The notes beneath the pieces are model-generated. The model was not told the origin of the DNA and did no database searches. It was given only the letters and a program-made list of their open reading frames with translations. The translations under genes and the position numbers were made by a program. This document shows, in pieces, positions 8,382 through 16,912 of a stretch of DNA of 64,000 nt. Position 1 is the stretch's first letter. Every line of letters begins with the position of its first letter. Origin of the DNA: B25-G16 sp964549945 (GTDB lineage Bacteria; Desulfobacterota; DSM-4660; Desulfatiglandales; B25-G16); the NCBI GenBank assembly GCA_964549945.1, contig CAZJXD010000011.1:1-64000 (forward strand), given 5' to 3'.

Positions 8382-9278
8382 CTATCCACGAATACCCTTT
8401 TTGCCGATGGCGGCGGCTCGTGCCAGAATGTCCCTGGACTTCTTTACCACCGCATAGTCAATAAACTTCCCCTCCACCTGGATCGCTGCCGTGCCGGCAG
8501 CTTCTGCCTCCTCAAACACCTGAACGATCTTTTCTGCCCTGGCTATTTCCTCCGGGGTAGGGGAGAATATGCGGTTGCAGGGCTCAATCTGCCTCGGGTG
8601 GATGACCTGTTTTCCCTGAAACCCCAATGCCTTTGCCCTCTTAGCATCGGAGATCAAGGCCTCTGTGTCATTGAGATCAATCATGAAAGGGGTATCTATC
8701 GGGGGCGCAACTCCAGCAGCCCTACAGGCAACCGAAATCCGGGAGCGGGCGTAAAAAAGCTCAGTTCCCTCCATAGTCATTTCTATGCCCATATCAAGGG
8801 TGTAATCTGCAGCGCCAAATGCTACAGTATAGATTCTCTCTGGTTTTGTCTTTGCCGATACAATATCATAAACATGCTGCACGGCAGCGGCCGACTCAAT
8901 CAAAGGAAAAAGATGAATAGAACCTTCTGGAAGGGATCTCTTTTTTTCAACCTCGAGCAAAAACTTGTTAATATCGTGAATATCATCAGCTTTTTCAACT
9001 TTTGGAAGTACAATCCCGTTCACGCCCTCTACAATAACTTCCTCTAAATCACCCTCAATAAAGGGGGACCCCAAGGCATTGATGCGAACGAGCATCATCC
9101 TGTCCGAGAATTGGGCCACCTTTTCCCTGACCTTGGATCGAGCGATCTGCTTTTCCAAAATGGGGACGGCGTCTTCCAGGTCAATGATAACAACGTCGGC
9201 CTCTGTATTGAAGGCCTTTTCTATACGGTCGGGCCTATTTCCTGGGACAAAGAGCGCGGTTCTCATAAGTATCGGCAC
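8382..9278 (-). CDS. HpcH/HpaI aldolase/citrate lyase beta-like (CitE/malyl- or citramalyl-CoA lyase family)
   Basis: A 298-residue TIM-barrel lyase of the CitE family. The start (RTALFVPGNRPDRIEKA) is the family signature. VVIDLEDAVP near residue 29 carries the acidic residue used with Mg2+. An arginine is conserved in LVRINALGSP near residue 62, and a glutamate in FPLIESAAAV near 124. PFMIDLNDTEAL is followed by GFQGKQVIHPRQI near 224, which corresponds to the CoA-end loop. Relatives cleave malyl-CoA, citramalyl-CoA or 3-hydroxyacyl-CoA. It is immediately followed upstream by SucD and SucC, so a natural reading is ligation of a hydroxy-dicarboxylate to CoA and cleavage of it to acetyl-CoA plus a 2-oxo acid. 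Confidence 0.9.
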   Translation of the reverse strand: MPILMRTALFVPGNRPDRIEKAFNTEADVVIIDLEDAVPILEKQIARSKVREKVAQFSDRMMLVRINALGSPFIEGDLEEVIVEGVNGIVLPKVEKADDIHDINKFLLEVEKKRSLPEGSIHLFPLIESAAAVQHVYDIVSAKTKPERIYTVAFGAADYTLDMGIEMTMEGTELFYARSRISVACRAAGVAPPIDTPFMIDLNDTEALISDAKRAKALGFQGKQVIHPRQIEPCNRIFSPTPEEIARAEKIVQVFEEAEAAGTAAIQVEGKFIDYAVVKKSRDILARAAAIGKKGIRG

Positions 9279-9288
9279 AGCCTACCTC

Positions 9289-10182
9289 TCAAAGGAGGGT
9301 TTCAAGGATGGACACAATATCATTGAGTGCCTCTGCCACATGGATTCCGGCCTTTTGAAACCGCTCGATCTTGCCGGCTGCGGTTCCTCTTTTTCCCTCA
9401 ACAATGGTGGCAGCATGGCCAAATCTGACTCCCGGCAGCGTATCCACAAAACGACCGGCAACAAAGGCCACAATGGGGGTTTTGATCTCCTCTGACAGCA
9501 CCATCTCGGAAAGCCTTTCCTCTATGACACCTCCTGGCTCACAAAAAAGCACAATGGCCTTTGTATTTGAGTCTTTGTCAAAAAGAGGGACAAGGTCAAG
9601 GAAATTAGAACCCACCACAGGATCTCCTCCAATACTGATACACGTGCTCTGCCCTATCCCGTGAGTGGTCAAAAGGTTCGCAACCTCTGTGGTCATACCC
9701 CCACTTCGGGATGCAATGCTTACAGGGCCAGGCATATAGGCCTTTTTTAGGTTTTCCACCGGTCCGCCGGCCATCCCTATCTTTACAGTGTGGGGATTAA
9801 TCATGCCAAGGCTATTGGGTCCAATAACCACCGCACCATCTTTCCTGGCAACTTCCAGAACCTCAACCGTATCCCTCTGAGGTACCCGCTCAGCTACAAT
9901 AACCAGTAGCTTGATTCCGTTCGATAAGGCCTCTAATGCCGCGCCTTTTACCATTGCCGGCGGGACGGAGATGACACTGGCCTCGGCACTATATTCCCTA
10001 ACGGCCTGGTAGACCGTATCAAAGACAGGCACTCCGTGAATGCTCTGTCCTCCCTTGCCCGGGGTAACGCCGGCAACAACCTTTGTTCCATAATCGATCA
10101 TATCCTTGGTAAAGGTGACGGCCTCTCTTCCCGTAATCCCCTGAACAATAATCCTCGTATCTTCGTGAGCCAGTATAGCCAT
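9289..10182 (-). CDS. sucD: Succinate/malate--CoA ligase alpha subunit (SucD-like)
   Basis: ADP-forming acid-CoA ligase alpha chain, 297 residues. It has the CoA-binding start (IIVQGITGREAV), the GPNSLG motif near residue 120, SIASRSGGMTTEVA with GIGQSTCISIGGDPV, and the phosphohistidine in RFGHAATIVEG near residue 259. Those are the usual alpha-subunit landmarks. It follows the beta-subunit gene by 12 bp and is followed by the CitE-like lyase after 10 bp. That trio (SucC, SucD, CitE-like) resembles the malate-CoA ligase/malyl-CoA lyase arrangement as well as itaconate or citramalate degradation. Therefore the acid could be succinate, malate, itaconate or a related compound. Confidence 0.92.
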   Translation of the reverse strand: MAILAHEDTRIIVQGITGREAVTFTKDMIDYGTKVVAGVTPGKGGQSIHGVPVFDTVYQAVREYSAEASVISVPPAMVKGAALEALSNGIKLLVIVAERVPQRDTVEVLEVARKDGAVVIGPNSLGMINPHTVKIGMAGGPVENLKKAYMPGPVSIASRSGGMTTEVANLLTTHGIGQSTCISIGGDPVVGSNFLDLVPLFDKDSNTKAIVLFCEPGGVIEERLSEMVLSEEIKTPIVAFVAGRFVDTLPGVRFGHAATIVEGKRGTAAGKIERFQKAGIHVAEALNDIVSILETLL

Positions 10183-10194
10183 CTCAGCGAGCCC

Positions 10195-11382
10195 TTAGCC
10201 CCTTGTTACCTTTTCAACTGCCTTGCGGGCAGCCTGATCGATGGAGACGGTCCTGTCACAGTAATCCACACCATATTTAGAGAGGATCTTGAACCCCTCT
10301 TCCTCCCAGGCACCCGGAATCCGGAAGACAGACAATGTCGCTGAGGGCTTTCTTCCAACCTCCAGGATGCCCTTTATCACACCCCTGGCCATGAGATCGA
10401 CCCGGGTATTGTTCACCACGTTCATGATAACAGCGATTTTTTCCACGCCCGGTTTGGAAAGGATATGTTTCGTAAGCTCTTTTGTCTTTAGCACCGAGGG
10501 GTTGCCCCCGATCTCGCAGTAGTTTGCAGGATGCCCTCCGTGTCTTTGGACAGCATCGAATGCGGTCAAGGAAGCCCCTCCGCCACCGATAATTAATCCC
10601 AAGTTCCCATCAAACTCGATGAGCCTTCCAGCAACCCCTCTCTGATCCAGATTGTCGATCTCAGTTGCCTTCTTTTCGAAATCGCTTGTGATGCGACCAC
10701 CTTCAACTCGATGGGGATCCTTCTCCTTTTCCGCAATACTCGGGTTTCTGTAAAGGGCATCATCATCGATTTCCAGATGGCAGTCAAGGGCTACTCTCCT
10801 GCCATCTCTGGTCTGGGCAAGGGGATTGATTTCAGCAATGGTAGCGTCATTCTCCAGAAAAGTGGTTGCCAAAACAGAGAAGATGTTGGACAGCCCTAGC
10901 AATGTCCTCCCGGTGATACCAGTTTGAGAGATTATCTCTCGGGCCTTATATTCCGGAAGACCGGTTCTGACTGAAAAATGCCTTTTCTGAACCTTTTCCG
11001 GCTTTTGTTCAGCTAATTCCTCTATATCAACTCCACCTTCAGTGGAGAAGATTGCAATCGGTTCCTTAGCGACCGTATCATAGGTTATCCCGAGGTAGAA
11101 TTCCTGGGCAATATCCAGCTTTTCTTCCACCAAGACCTTATTCACGCGATAGCCTCGAACGGTACTGGAAAGCATTTGCTCGACCTTATATTCGGCCTCC
11201 TTTTGATCCAGGGCTTCCACAACTCCTCCAGCCTTTTGGCGGCCTCCTAAGGGAATCTGGGCTTTAATAACGACCGGGGGAGGCAGGGAAAGGGAACCAG
11301 GAGTGGAAACTACAATCCCAGCCGGCGTGGGGATACCCCTCTTTGCCAGGATCTCTTTTGATTCGTATTCACGCAGTCGCAT
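10195..11382 (-). CDS. sucC: Succinate/malate--CoA ligase beta subunit (SucC-like)
   Basis: ATP-grasp beta chain, 395 residues, the standard length. It starts RLREYESKEILAKRGIPTP. The ATP-grasp region is visible at VVIKAQIPLGGRQKAGG (near residue 35), the Mg-binding segment at AEINPLA and ALDCHLEIDD (near 183-205), and the CoA-ligase domain at GNLGLIIGGGGASL near 255, followed by GGHPANYCEIGGNPS near 281. Together with SucD it makes or uses acyl-CoA with ATP or GTP. A 150-bp gap separates it from the PLP-enzyme gene upstream. No terminator is obvious there, so it may be read through or have its own promoter. Confidence 0.92.
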   Translation of the reverse strand: MRLREYESKEILAKRGIPTPAGIVVSTPGSLSLPPPVVIKAQIPLGGRQKAGGVVEALDQKEAEYKVEQMLSSTVRGYRVNKVLVEEKLDIAQEFYLGITYDTVAKEPIAIFSTEGGVDIEELAEQKPEKVQKRHFSVRTGLPEYKAREIISQTGITGRTLLGLSNIFSVLATTFLENDATIAEINPLAQTRDGRRVALDCHLEIDDDALYRNPSIAEKEKDPHRVEGGRITSDFEKKATEIDNLDQRGVAGRLIEFDGNLGLIIGGGGASLTAFDAVQRHGGHPANYCEIGGNPSVLKTKELTKHILSKPGVEKIAVIMNVVNNTRVDLMARGVIKGILEVGRKPSATLSVFRIPGAWEEEGFKILSKYGVDYCDRTVSIDQAARKAVEKVTRG

Positions 11383-11532
11383 TCTATGTGCTCATCCAAA
11401 TAGTGACATTGCCGACACTATTTACCAGAACTCAATCTGTCAAGGAGAAAAAGAGAAACAATGCACCACTTATTAAACCTCTTCAGTTTACAAGAAAAAA
11501 TGGAATTTGGGAACATGGGAGAGTGGTCTCCA

Positions 11533-12591
11533 TTACCTTAACCCTTCGACGAGTTCGAGGTCGTCAGCGTAGGCGAAGAGGGCCGGAGTCCCACCGGTGT
11601 GGAGAAAGATGACGGTCTCGTTTTTGCCGATCCTCCCCTTACGTATGTGGTCGATTAGACCAGACATGCCCTTGCCTGTATAGACCGGATCAAGGATAAT
11701 CCCTTCAGTTTTTGCCACCAATTTCAACGCTTCACGGCATTCAGGGGTCATGATCCCATATCGCTCTCCCACATAGCTGTCGTCGTTGTAGATTTCCTCT
11801 GGATGAAAGATAAGATCGAGATCAAGCCTTTCAGCTGTGGCAGTGGCAATCCGGGCGATATCAGTGGGGCGATCTTCATCCAAACGGAGAGGTGTAATAC
11901 CTATTATCTTAGTCTTGCTTCCCAGCGCTTTTGTTCCGACTGCCACGCCGGCCGGCATCATATTTGCGCCTGCCATATAAATATAGTCCACTTCCTTGCC
12001 TCTCTCTTCAAGCTGTACATCCAGTTCAAGTAATGCGTCGACATAGCCTAATGCTGCCAGGGATTGTGTTGGAAGGCTAAAGGGATCCATGAGATAGGGT
12101 TTACGTCCCTCCTCCCGGAGTTCTGCCACTTTCGCTTCAAGTAACGGCCCAAGCTGCTGAAAGTTTTCCCCTCCAACTATTGTGATATCTGCGCCAAGGA
12201 GATGATCGAGGAGCAGGTTCCCCTGAAGGGTGGGGCCTTTTATACCATTAAGAAGGATCAAGACCGATTTCATTTCAAGCTTGCAGGCAGCGGCAGCGGC
12301 CTGGCGGCACCAGTTCGATTGCGAACCTGCTCCGGTTACAATGGTGTCCGCCCCTTGCTTCTGGGCTTCGGCAAAGACAAACTCGAATTCCCTGGTCTTG
12401 TTTCCGCCAAGGGCAAGACCCGTGCAGTCGTCTCTCTTTATCCAGATTTCTGGACCTCCTAAGGCTTCGGTCAAACGGGGACAAAATTCTAAAGGGGTCG
12501 GCAGGTGGGCGAGTTGTACCCGGGGCAGGTTGTTGATACGAGATTGTAAGGCTTCACGAGTAAGGATAGTATTGTTTCCTGATTTTTTCAT
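11533..12591 (-). CDS. PLP-dependent D-cysteine desulfhydrase / ACC deaminase family enzyme
   Basis: Fold-type II PLP enzyme, 352 residues. It has WIKRDDCTGLALGGNKTRE near residue 51, with the PLP lysine in GGNK. TGAGSQSNWCRQ near residue 88 is the cofactor/substrate loop, and FLHTGGTPALFAY near the end is the phosphate loop. The family includes D-cysteine desulfhydrase, 1-aminocyclopropane-1-carboxylate deaminase and L-cysteate sulfo-lyase, all releasing ammonia and a 2-oxo acid. The exact type cannot be fixed by eye. The AAGGAGG ribosome-binding site (12598-12604) sits in the tail of the broken acyl-CoA ligase upstream, so this gene may have inherited its present position through the rearrangement that broke that gene. 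Confidence 0.88.
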   Translation of the reverse strand: MKKSGNNTILTREALQSRINNLPRVQLAHLPTPLEFCPRLTEALGGPEIWIKRDDCTGLALGGNKTREFEFVFAEAQKQGADTIVTGAGSQSNWCRQAAAAACKLEMKSVLILLNGIKGPTLQGNLLLDHLLGADITIVGGENFQQLGPLLEAKVAELREEGRKPYLMDPFSLPTQSLAALGYVDALLELDVQLEERGKEVDYIYMAGANMMPAGVAVGTKALGSKTKIIGITPLRLDEDRPTDIARIATATAERLDLDLIFHPEEIYNDDSYVGERYGIMTPECREALKLVAKTEGIILDPVYTGKGMSGLIDHIRKGRIGKNETVIFLHTGGTPALFAYADDLELVEGLR

Positions 12592-12593
12592 TA

Positions 12594-12842
12594 TTAGATC
12601 CTCCTTAATTCTTTCTTGTTCACTTTCCCTACATGCGTTAAAGGCAGAGCATCTAACAGCTCTAAACGTCCCGGCAGCTTAAATTTAGCGATTTTCCGTT
12701 CATTAAAAAGGAACTCGTTTAGCGACTTTAGTGTCATTTCTTTCCCAGGCAACAGCACCACAAAGGCGCAGGCTTTCTCTCCCAGTATAGGATCGGGCAT
12801 TGCCACATAAGCGCAATTGTCCACATCCGGATGGGCCAGGAT
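12594..12842 (-). pseudogene. C-terminal fragment of an AMP-dependent acyl-CoA synthetase
   Basis: Only the last ~80 residues of an acyl-CoA/AMP-forming ligase remain. ILAHPDVDNCAYVAMPD is the usual start of the C-terminal lid domain, and PLTHVGKVNKKELR is its end with the catalytic lysine. The N-terminal ~450 residues, including the AMP-binding domain, are absent. Upstream, the frame runs into a fragment of an unrelated gene at about 12840. The domain as it stands cannot activate an acid. A GTG at 12824 could allow translation, but a product would lack the active site. It marks the site of a deletion or recombination in the operon. Confidence 0.85.
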
Positions 12843-13091
12843 ATGGATTCACCATCTTAAAGAGATTGAAATCCATCACCATTACCCGTCAGGGTTATAG
12901 ACCTTGCTGCGGAAGGGAATGGATTCCTTGTCCAACCTAATGTAAGCAATGACCGGCGCACCTCGTTTCTCAGCTCCGAACTTAGGAAAGGTTTGTGCCC
13001 AATAACCATCCAGAAAGGCTGCTGTCGCCAGCAGCTGGGCACCTGTAAACGCCCCCTGACCACCCCGGCCAAATATTGTTATCTCTTTCAT
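12843..13091 (-). pseudogene. 5' fragment of a 2-oxoacid:ferredoxin oxidoreductase gamma subunit, frameshifted
   Basis: The first 67 or so residues closely match the intact gamma subunit encoded at 18587: MKEITIFGRGGQGAF, then GYWAQTFPKFGAEKRGAPVI. After KVYNPD the frame hits a stop at 12882. In the intact gene the corresponding bases read GACGTGGTAAT, and here they read GACGGGTAAT, so a single T is missing. In the shifted frame the match continues as MDFNLFKMVNP, then stops abruptly at ~12843, where the acyl-CoA ligase piece begins. The gene is therefore both frameshifted and truncated. It likely arose from duplication of the 18.6-kb gene or loss of a paralogous operon. Confidence 0.88.
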
Positions 13092-13097
13092 TTCTGT

Positions 13098-14030
13098 CTA
13101 TTTCCTTTTTAGGTATCTCTTCTCTTCGCTAAAGAATTCATACCAACCGCCTTTGGAGCCCGGTTTCAACTGGGGATTGCCTAAGTAACCTGCTTCAAAC
13201 ACCTTGCGGGCCAGAGACGGAACCTTATATCGTTCTCCGAGCGTTTCATAGAGATAGCGCTGAGCGTGGTAATAGGCATCGAAAGATGCTGTATCATCAA
13301 GGAATTCGAATACGCCCATGGGCCACCCACTTCCCGTTTTATTCATTTCATCGATATCCGAGATACGAGCGATGCCGAGCTCCACAAGACGGATGGCTTC
13401 TGTAAGGTAGGTATTAATGAATCGAGTCATGAAAAAACCCGGAGAATCCTTGACCTCTATTGGCCTTTTACCTATTTTGGCTAAAAAGTCCATGATGAAT
13501 TGAAAGGCATTATCACTCGTTAGTTCGCTTCGCCCTACTTCTACCAGCTTCATAACATTGGAAGGGAAAAACCAGTGGGTTCCAATTAGGTTTTTTTCCC
13601 TCATCTTCATTGATCCAGCCAGTTCGCTAATCATAATTGCTGATGTTCCAGAGGCAATAACACAATGTTCGGCTGCAAATTTTTCCACCTCTTCAAGACA
13701 TTTCTTCTTTAACTCTATCTCTTCTGGTATGGATTCGAAAATAAGATCGGTATCTTCAAGCCCCTTGGCATAATCAGTTGTTGTTCTTACCCTGGAAAAC
13801 ATCTCATCGGCCTGCTCTTGGGTAATTTTTCCACGTTTAACCGCTTTTGCTAGGCTATAGGGACCGTTTTTAATCAGGTCTAGACCATGTTGGCATGTTT
13901 TCTCCCTTCGTGATAGGATAGTTACCACATAGGGTCCTCCTAGAATACAAGCTAAAACAATGCCATGTCCCATTGAGCCCCCGCCTCCAATGACTGTAAT
14001 CTTTTTGACATCTTCAACCTTTGAACCCAT
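13098..14030 (-). CDS. 3-hydroxyacyl-CoA dehydrogenase
   Basis: NAD-dependent oxidation of 3-hydroxyacyl-CoA to 3-oxoacyl-CoA. The 310-residue chain has an N-terminal Rossmann motif ITVIGGGGSMGHGI near residue 12, an acidic FESIPE segment, and the catalytic histidine in GTHWFFPSNVMKLVEV near residue 145. In most relatives this last segment is HFFNP, so HWFFP is a small deviation. The C-terminal domain follows with SPGFFMTRFINTYLTEAI. It lies 36 bp downstream of the thiolase gene, giving the usual dehydrogenase-thiolase pair. A second, distinct dehydrogenase is at 37510. Confidence 0.92.
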   Translation of the reverse strand: MGSKVEDVKKITVIGGGGSMGHGIVLACILGGPYVVTILSRREKTCQHGLDLIKNGPYSLAKAVKRGKITQEQADEMFSRVRTTTDYAKGLEDTDLIFESIPEEIELKKKCLEEVEKFAAEHCVIASGTSAIMISELAGSMKMREKNLIGTHWFFPSNVMKLVEVGRSELTSDNAFQFIMDFLAKIGKRPIEVKDSPGFFMTRFINTYLTEAIRLVELGIARISDIDEMNKTGSGWPMGVFEFLDDTASFDAYYHAQRYLYETLGERYKVPSLARKVFEAGYLGNPQLKPGSKGGWYEFFSEEKRYLKRK

Positions 14031-14066
14031 AATGCGCTCCTTTTTGATTATGCGTGGTTTAGTTCA

Positions 14067-15263
14067 TTAATTACCCAAAATAGCCACACTCACTGTGGCC
14101 ATTCCCGGAAATCCACCCAAATTATGAGTTAATGCCAATTTAGGATCTTTAATTTGACGACCTTCAGCCTTCCCCTGAAGTTGTTTATAACACTCATACG
14201 CCATTCTCAATCCAGATGCCCCAATTGGATGTCCGAAACATTTCAGCCCTCCATCTGTCTGACAGGGTATTTGTCCATCTAATTCGAAAAATCCCACTTC
14301 GACATCTTCCTTGGCATGACCTCTTGGGGAAATCTGAAGGTCTTCGTAGGTGACCAATTCGGTTATCGAAAAACAATCATGGAGCTCCATCATGCTGAGT
14401 TCCTCTCGAGGGTTTCTGATTCCAGCCTCTTCATAAGCCAATGCAGCAGCACGGTAGCTCGTTTCCACATGGGCACCGTCCCAACTCATATGAGCATATT
14501 CCTCTCCGCTTGTGACTGAGATCTGCAGCGCCTTGATATAGACTGGATCAGGCCTCAAGGCCTTAGCGATCTCAGGTGTTGTCACAATGGCACATGCTCC
14601 GCCATCACTAACGCCACAACAATCGAATAGTCCCAGCGGCCAGGCAATAATGGGTGCATTAAGAATCTGCTCAACCGTAACTTCTTTTCTCAAATGGGCT
14701 TTGGGGGCCTTAACTCCGTTTTTATGACTTTTGGCCGATATCTTAGCCATTGCTAATTTGCCTTCATACGGGCTCAAGCCGTACTTTGCAAAATACCTTG
14801 TTGCCATCATTGCAAATGCGCCAGGCGCAGTGACATTGGGGAAGACGAATCGGTTCTGATTTCCCATAACCTTCCCCAAATCCGGCAGGCCTCCGTAGCC
14901 TATATCCTTTAATTTTTCCACACCCATAGCCAGCACAATATCATAGGCCCCGGAAGCAACAGCATAAACGGCCCCTCTCAAGGCTTCCGTACCGCTGGCG
15001 CAAAAGTTTTCTACTCGGGTAACCGGTATGAAAGGTAACTTCAAGGTTTTTGAAAGTGGCTGGCCGCTTTTTCCCACGTTCACTTCATCAAAGCAGGTAG
15101 CTAACCAGGCGGCCTTGATGTCCTTCTTTTCAATGCCAGCATCCTCCATTGCTTCATTGTAAGCTTCTAACATTAAATCAGCCGCGCTCTTATCCCAGAG
15201 TTCACCAAATTTGGTACACCCCATTCCGACGATGGCGACTTTATCTTTGATTCCTTCTGCCAT
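14067..15263 (-). CDS. Thiolase family protein (SCP-x/acetyl-CoA C-acetyltransferase type)
   Basis: A 398-residue thiolase of the type that works with DUF35 partners. The nucleophilic cysteine is in VENFCASGTEALRGA near residue 90. The other active-site elements are ELHDCFSITEL near 293 and CFGHPIGASGLRM near 344. It should cleave 3-oxoacyl-CoA with CoA, or run in reverse. The adjacent upstream gene encodes an HMG-CoA-synthase-like domain fused to a DUF35 zinc-ribbon/OB domain. In archaea, thiolase, HMG-CoA synthase and DUF35 form a single complex, so a similar complex is likely here. Gap to the DUF35 fusion gene is 23 bp. Confidence 0.92.
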   Translation of the reverse strand: MAEGIKDKVAIVGMGCTKFGELWDKSAADLMLEAYNEAMEDAGIEKKDIKAAWLATCFDEVNVGKSGQPLSKTLKLPFIPVTRVENFCASGTEALRGAVYAVASGAYDIVLAMGVEKLKDIGYGGLPDLGKVMGNQNRFVFPNVTAPGAFAMMATRYFAKYGLSPYEGKLAMAKISAKSHKNGVKAPKAHLRKEVTVEQILNAPIIAWPLGLFDCCGVSDGGACAIVTTPEIAKALRPDPVYIKALQISVTSGEEYAHMSWDGAHVETSYRAAALAYEEAGIRNPREELSMMELHDCFSITELVTYEDLQISPRGHAKEDVEVGFFELDGQIPCQTDGGLKCFGHPIGASGLRMAYECYKQLQGKAEGRQIKDPKLALTHNLGGFPGMATVSVAILGN

Positions 15264-15286
15264 TTTTCTATCTCCTCCTCAAATTT

Positions 15287-16738
15287 CTATTCTCTAATGG
15301 GAACCGCTTTCCAGAAATAGCCATGGATTTGCCTAAATGAATCGTAATATTTTCTTCGAAAGCTCAATCCCACTGGCATACCAACCTTTAATTCATCTAA
15401 CTGACAGTCAGTAAAATCAATAAATAATCTTCCACCGCCATCCATATCAACAAGGCCATAAATAGCAGGAGGGTCGATACTATAGGCCAGACTGTCTCCG
15501 GTATAGGTAAAAATTGTACCCTTTTTATCGGCGAATGGGTAATCTTCCATATTATCAATAGAACCGCACTGTGGATTAACGCAGACTCTCTGTGGTGGGA
15601 ATTGAGGTGTGCCGCATTCTTCGCATTTCGAACCAATAAGGCCTTCAATCGCCCTTCGTTCTCGCCAGAGGTGTGAGAATGGCGTTGCATTTTCCAACTC
15701 ACCTCGGATTCCAGCCTCTTGGGAGACCATATTTCTAAAAACCGTATACTTCTCATAGGTGGACAATTCGGTTTTCTGCTTTAAAAATTCTTTAACACCC
15801 TTTATGCCTGTAATCTTGCTTATTTCTTTCGTCACCTCAAAGCATAAGATATCACTACCATTGCCGTAGCTAGCCACCAAAATTTTATCATTGGGCTTTG
15901 CTTCCTGAAGGACCGCCACCAACATCATTAAGGGATATGCTGAACCTGTATCTCCTATGGAAGCAATCATGTTATCTTGAAGTTTTTCGGTGTCAAACCC
16001 AAGTTTTTTAGCAATACTAATCTGCTCACGAGGATAAGGGCATGGAAAAATGAGCCTGCTGATCTCCTCAGGCTTCATCCCCGTCTTGGCAAAAAACCCG
16101 GAAATGGCCTCTGGAATGATTTTACTATAACCCTCATCACGGATGAAGCGATCCTCCCACGGCCGGTCGAATTTATCATCAGAGGAACGCCAGCGGTCAA
16201 TAAAGTCATAGGACAAGGAATAAGAGTCAAGGAATTCGGCCACAACACGATCCTTTCCTAAAAGGAGAGCAGCGGCTCCATCACCGAAGATATGTTCCTG
16301 AGCGCTACCCATCTTGCTTAACCGACAGTCAGCAGAACAGACCAGTATTCTCTCACAATTGCCAGCAGCAATGCTATCCAGTGCAGACAACACAGCGGTT
16401 GTACCTGCTTTCAAAGAGGAACTGAAGTCTGCGGTTCGACTGTTAGGCTGTAAGTCAAAAGCAGTGGAAATGATTCCTGCATTCAGCCTTTCCTTATAGG
16501 GAAGGGTTGTGGAGGCAAAATAAAGACCATCCAAGTTATGGGGATCTCTCCCCTGGAGACAGTCCTTCCCCGCCGCTACTGCCATGGTCAAGGCATCTTC
16601 ATCATAGTTTGCAACGGCCTTTTCACCTCGAGCCTGAGCACTGGTAGCGGAGTTAATCCATCCCACCGCTTGAAAAATAGTTTTTCGATTGAGCCGATAA
16701 AAAGGCACATATCCACCATACGAAACAATTCCGATCAT
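15287..16738 (-). CDS. HMG-CoA-synthase-like protein fused to DUF35 (zinc-ribbon/OB) domain
   Basis: 483 residues. Residues 1-310 are an HMG-CoA synthase/KAS III-like fold (IGIVSYGGYVPFYRLNR start, KAGTTAVLSALD near 110, FGDGAAALLLG near 151, ASIGDTGSAYPLM near 266). From about residue 355 there is a DUF35 rubredoxin-like zinc ribbon (CEECGTPQFPPQRVC, then NPQC), followed by an OB-fold. By eye alignment to archaeal HMG-CoA synthase, the catalytic Glu, Cys and His positions are Thr77, Leu109 and Pro232. Thus it seems to lack the classical triad and may be a scaffold or CoA shuttle for the thiolase encoded next. Family assignment is strong, loss of catalysis is inference. Confidence 0.88.
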   Translation of the reverse strand: MIGIVSYGGYVPFYRLNRKTIFQAVGWINSATSAQARGEKAVANYDEDALTMAVAAGKDCLQGRDPHNLDGLYFASTTLPYKERLNAGIISTAFDLQPNSRTADFSSSLKAGTTAVLSALDSIAAGNCERILVCSADCRLSKMGSAQEHIFGDGAAALLLGKDRVVAEFLDSYSLSYDFIDRWRSSDDKFDRPWEDRFIRDEGYSKIIPEAISGFFAKTGMKPEEISRLIFPCPYPREQISIAKKLGFDTEKLQDNMIASIGDTGSAYPLMMLVAVLQEAKPNDKILVASYGNGSDILCFEVTKEISKITGIKGVKEFLKQKTELSTYEKYTVFRNMVSQEAGIRGELENATPFSHLWRERRAIEGLIGSKCEECGTPQFPPQRVCVNPQCGSIDNMEDYPFADKKGTIFTYTGDSLAYSIDPPAIYGLVDMDGGGRLFIDFTDCQLDELKVGMPVGLSFRRKYYDSFRQIHGYFWKAVPIRE

Positions 16739-16912
16739 TATAATCTCCTTCCTCTTTTCTTTAAATTCGTATTACCATTACATTACATATTGAAATTATT
16801 AGGGAAATTTAACTTATTAAGCTTTTCTTTATTCCTCCAGGGCTTCCTGATATAGTCAATCACTATTCTTCGTCCTACTCGATGATTAGATGCCTTAAAA
16901 TAGATTTTCCTT

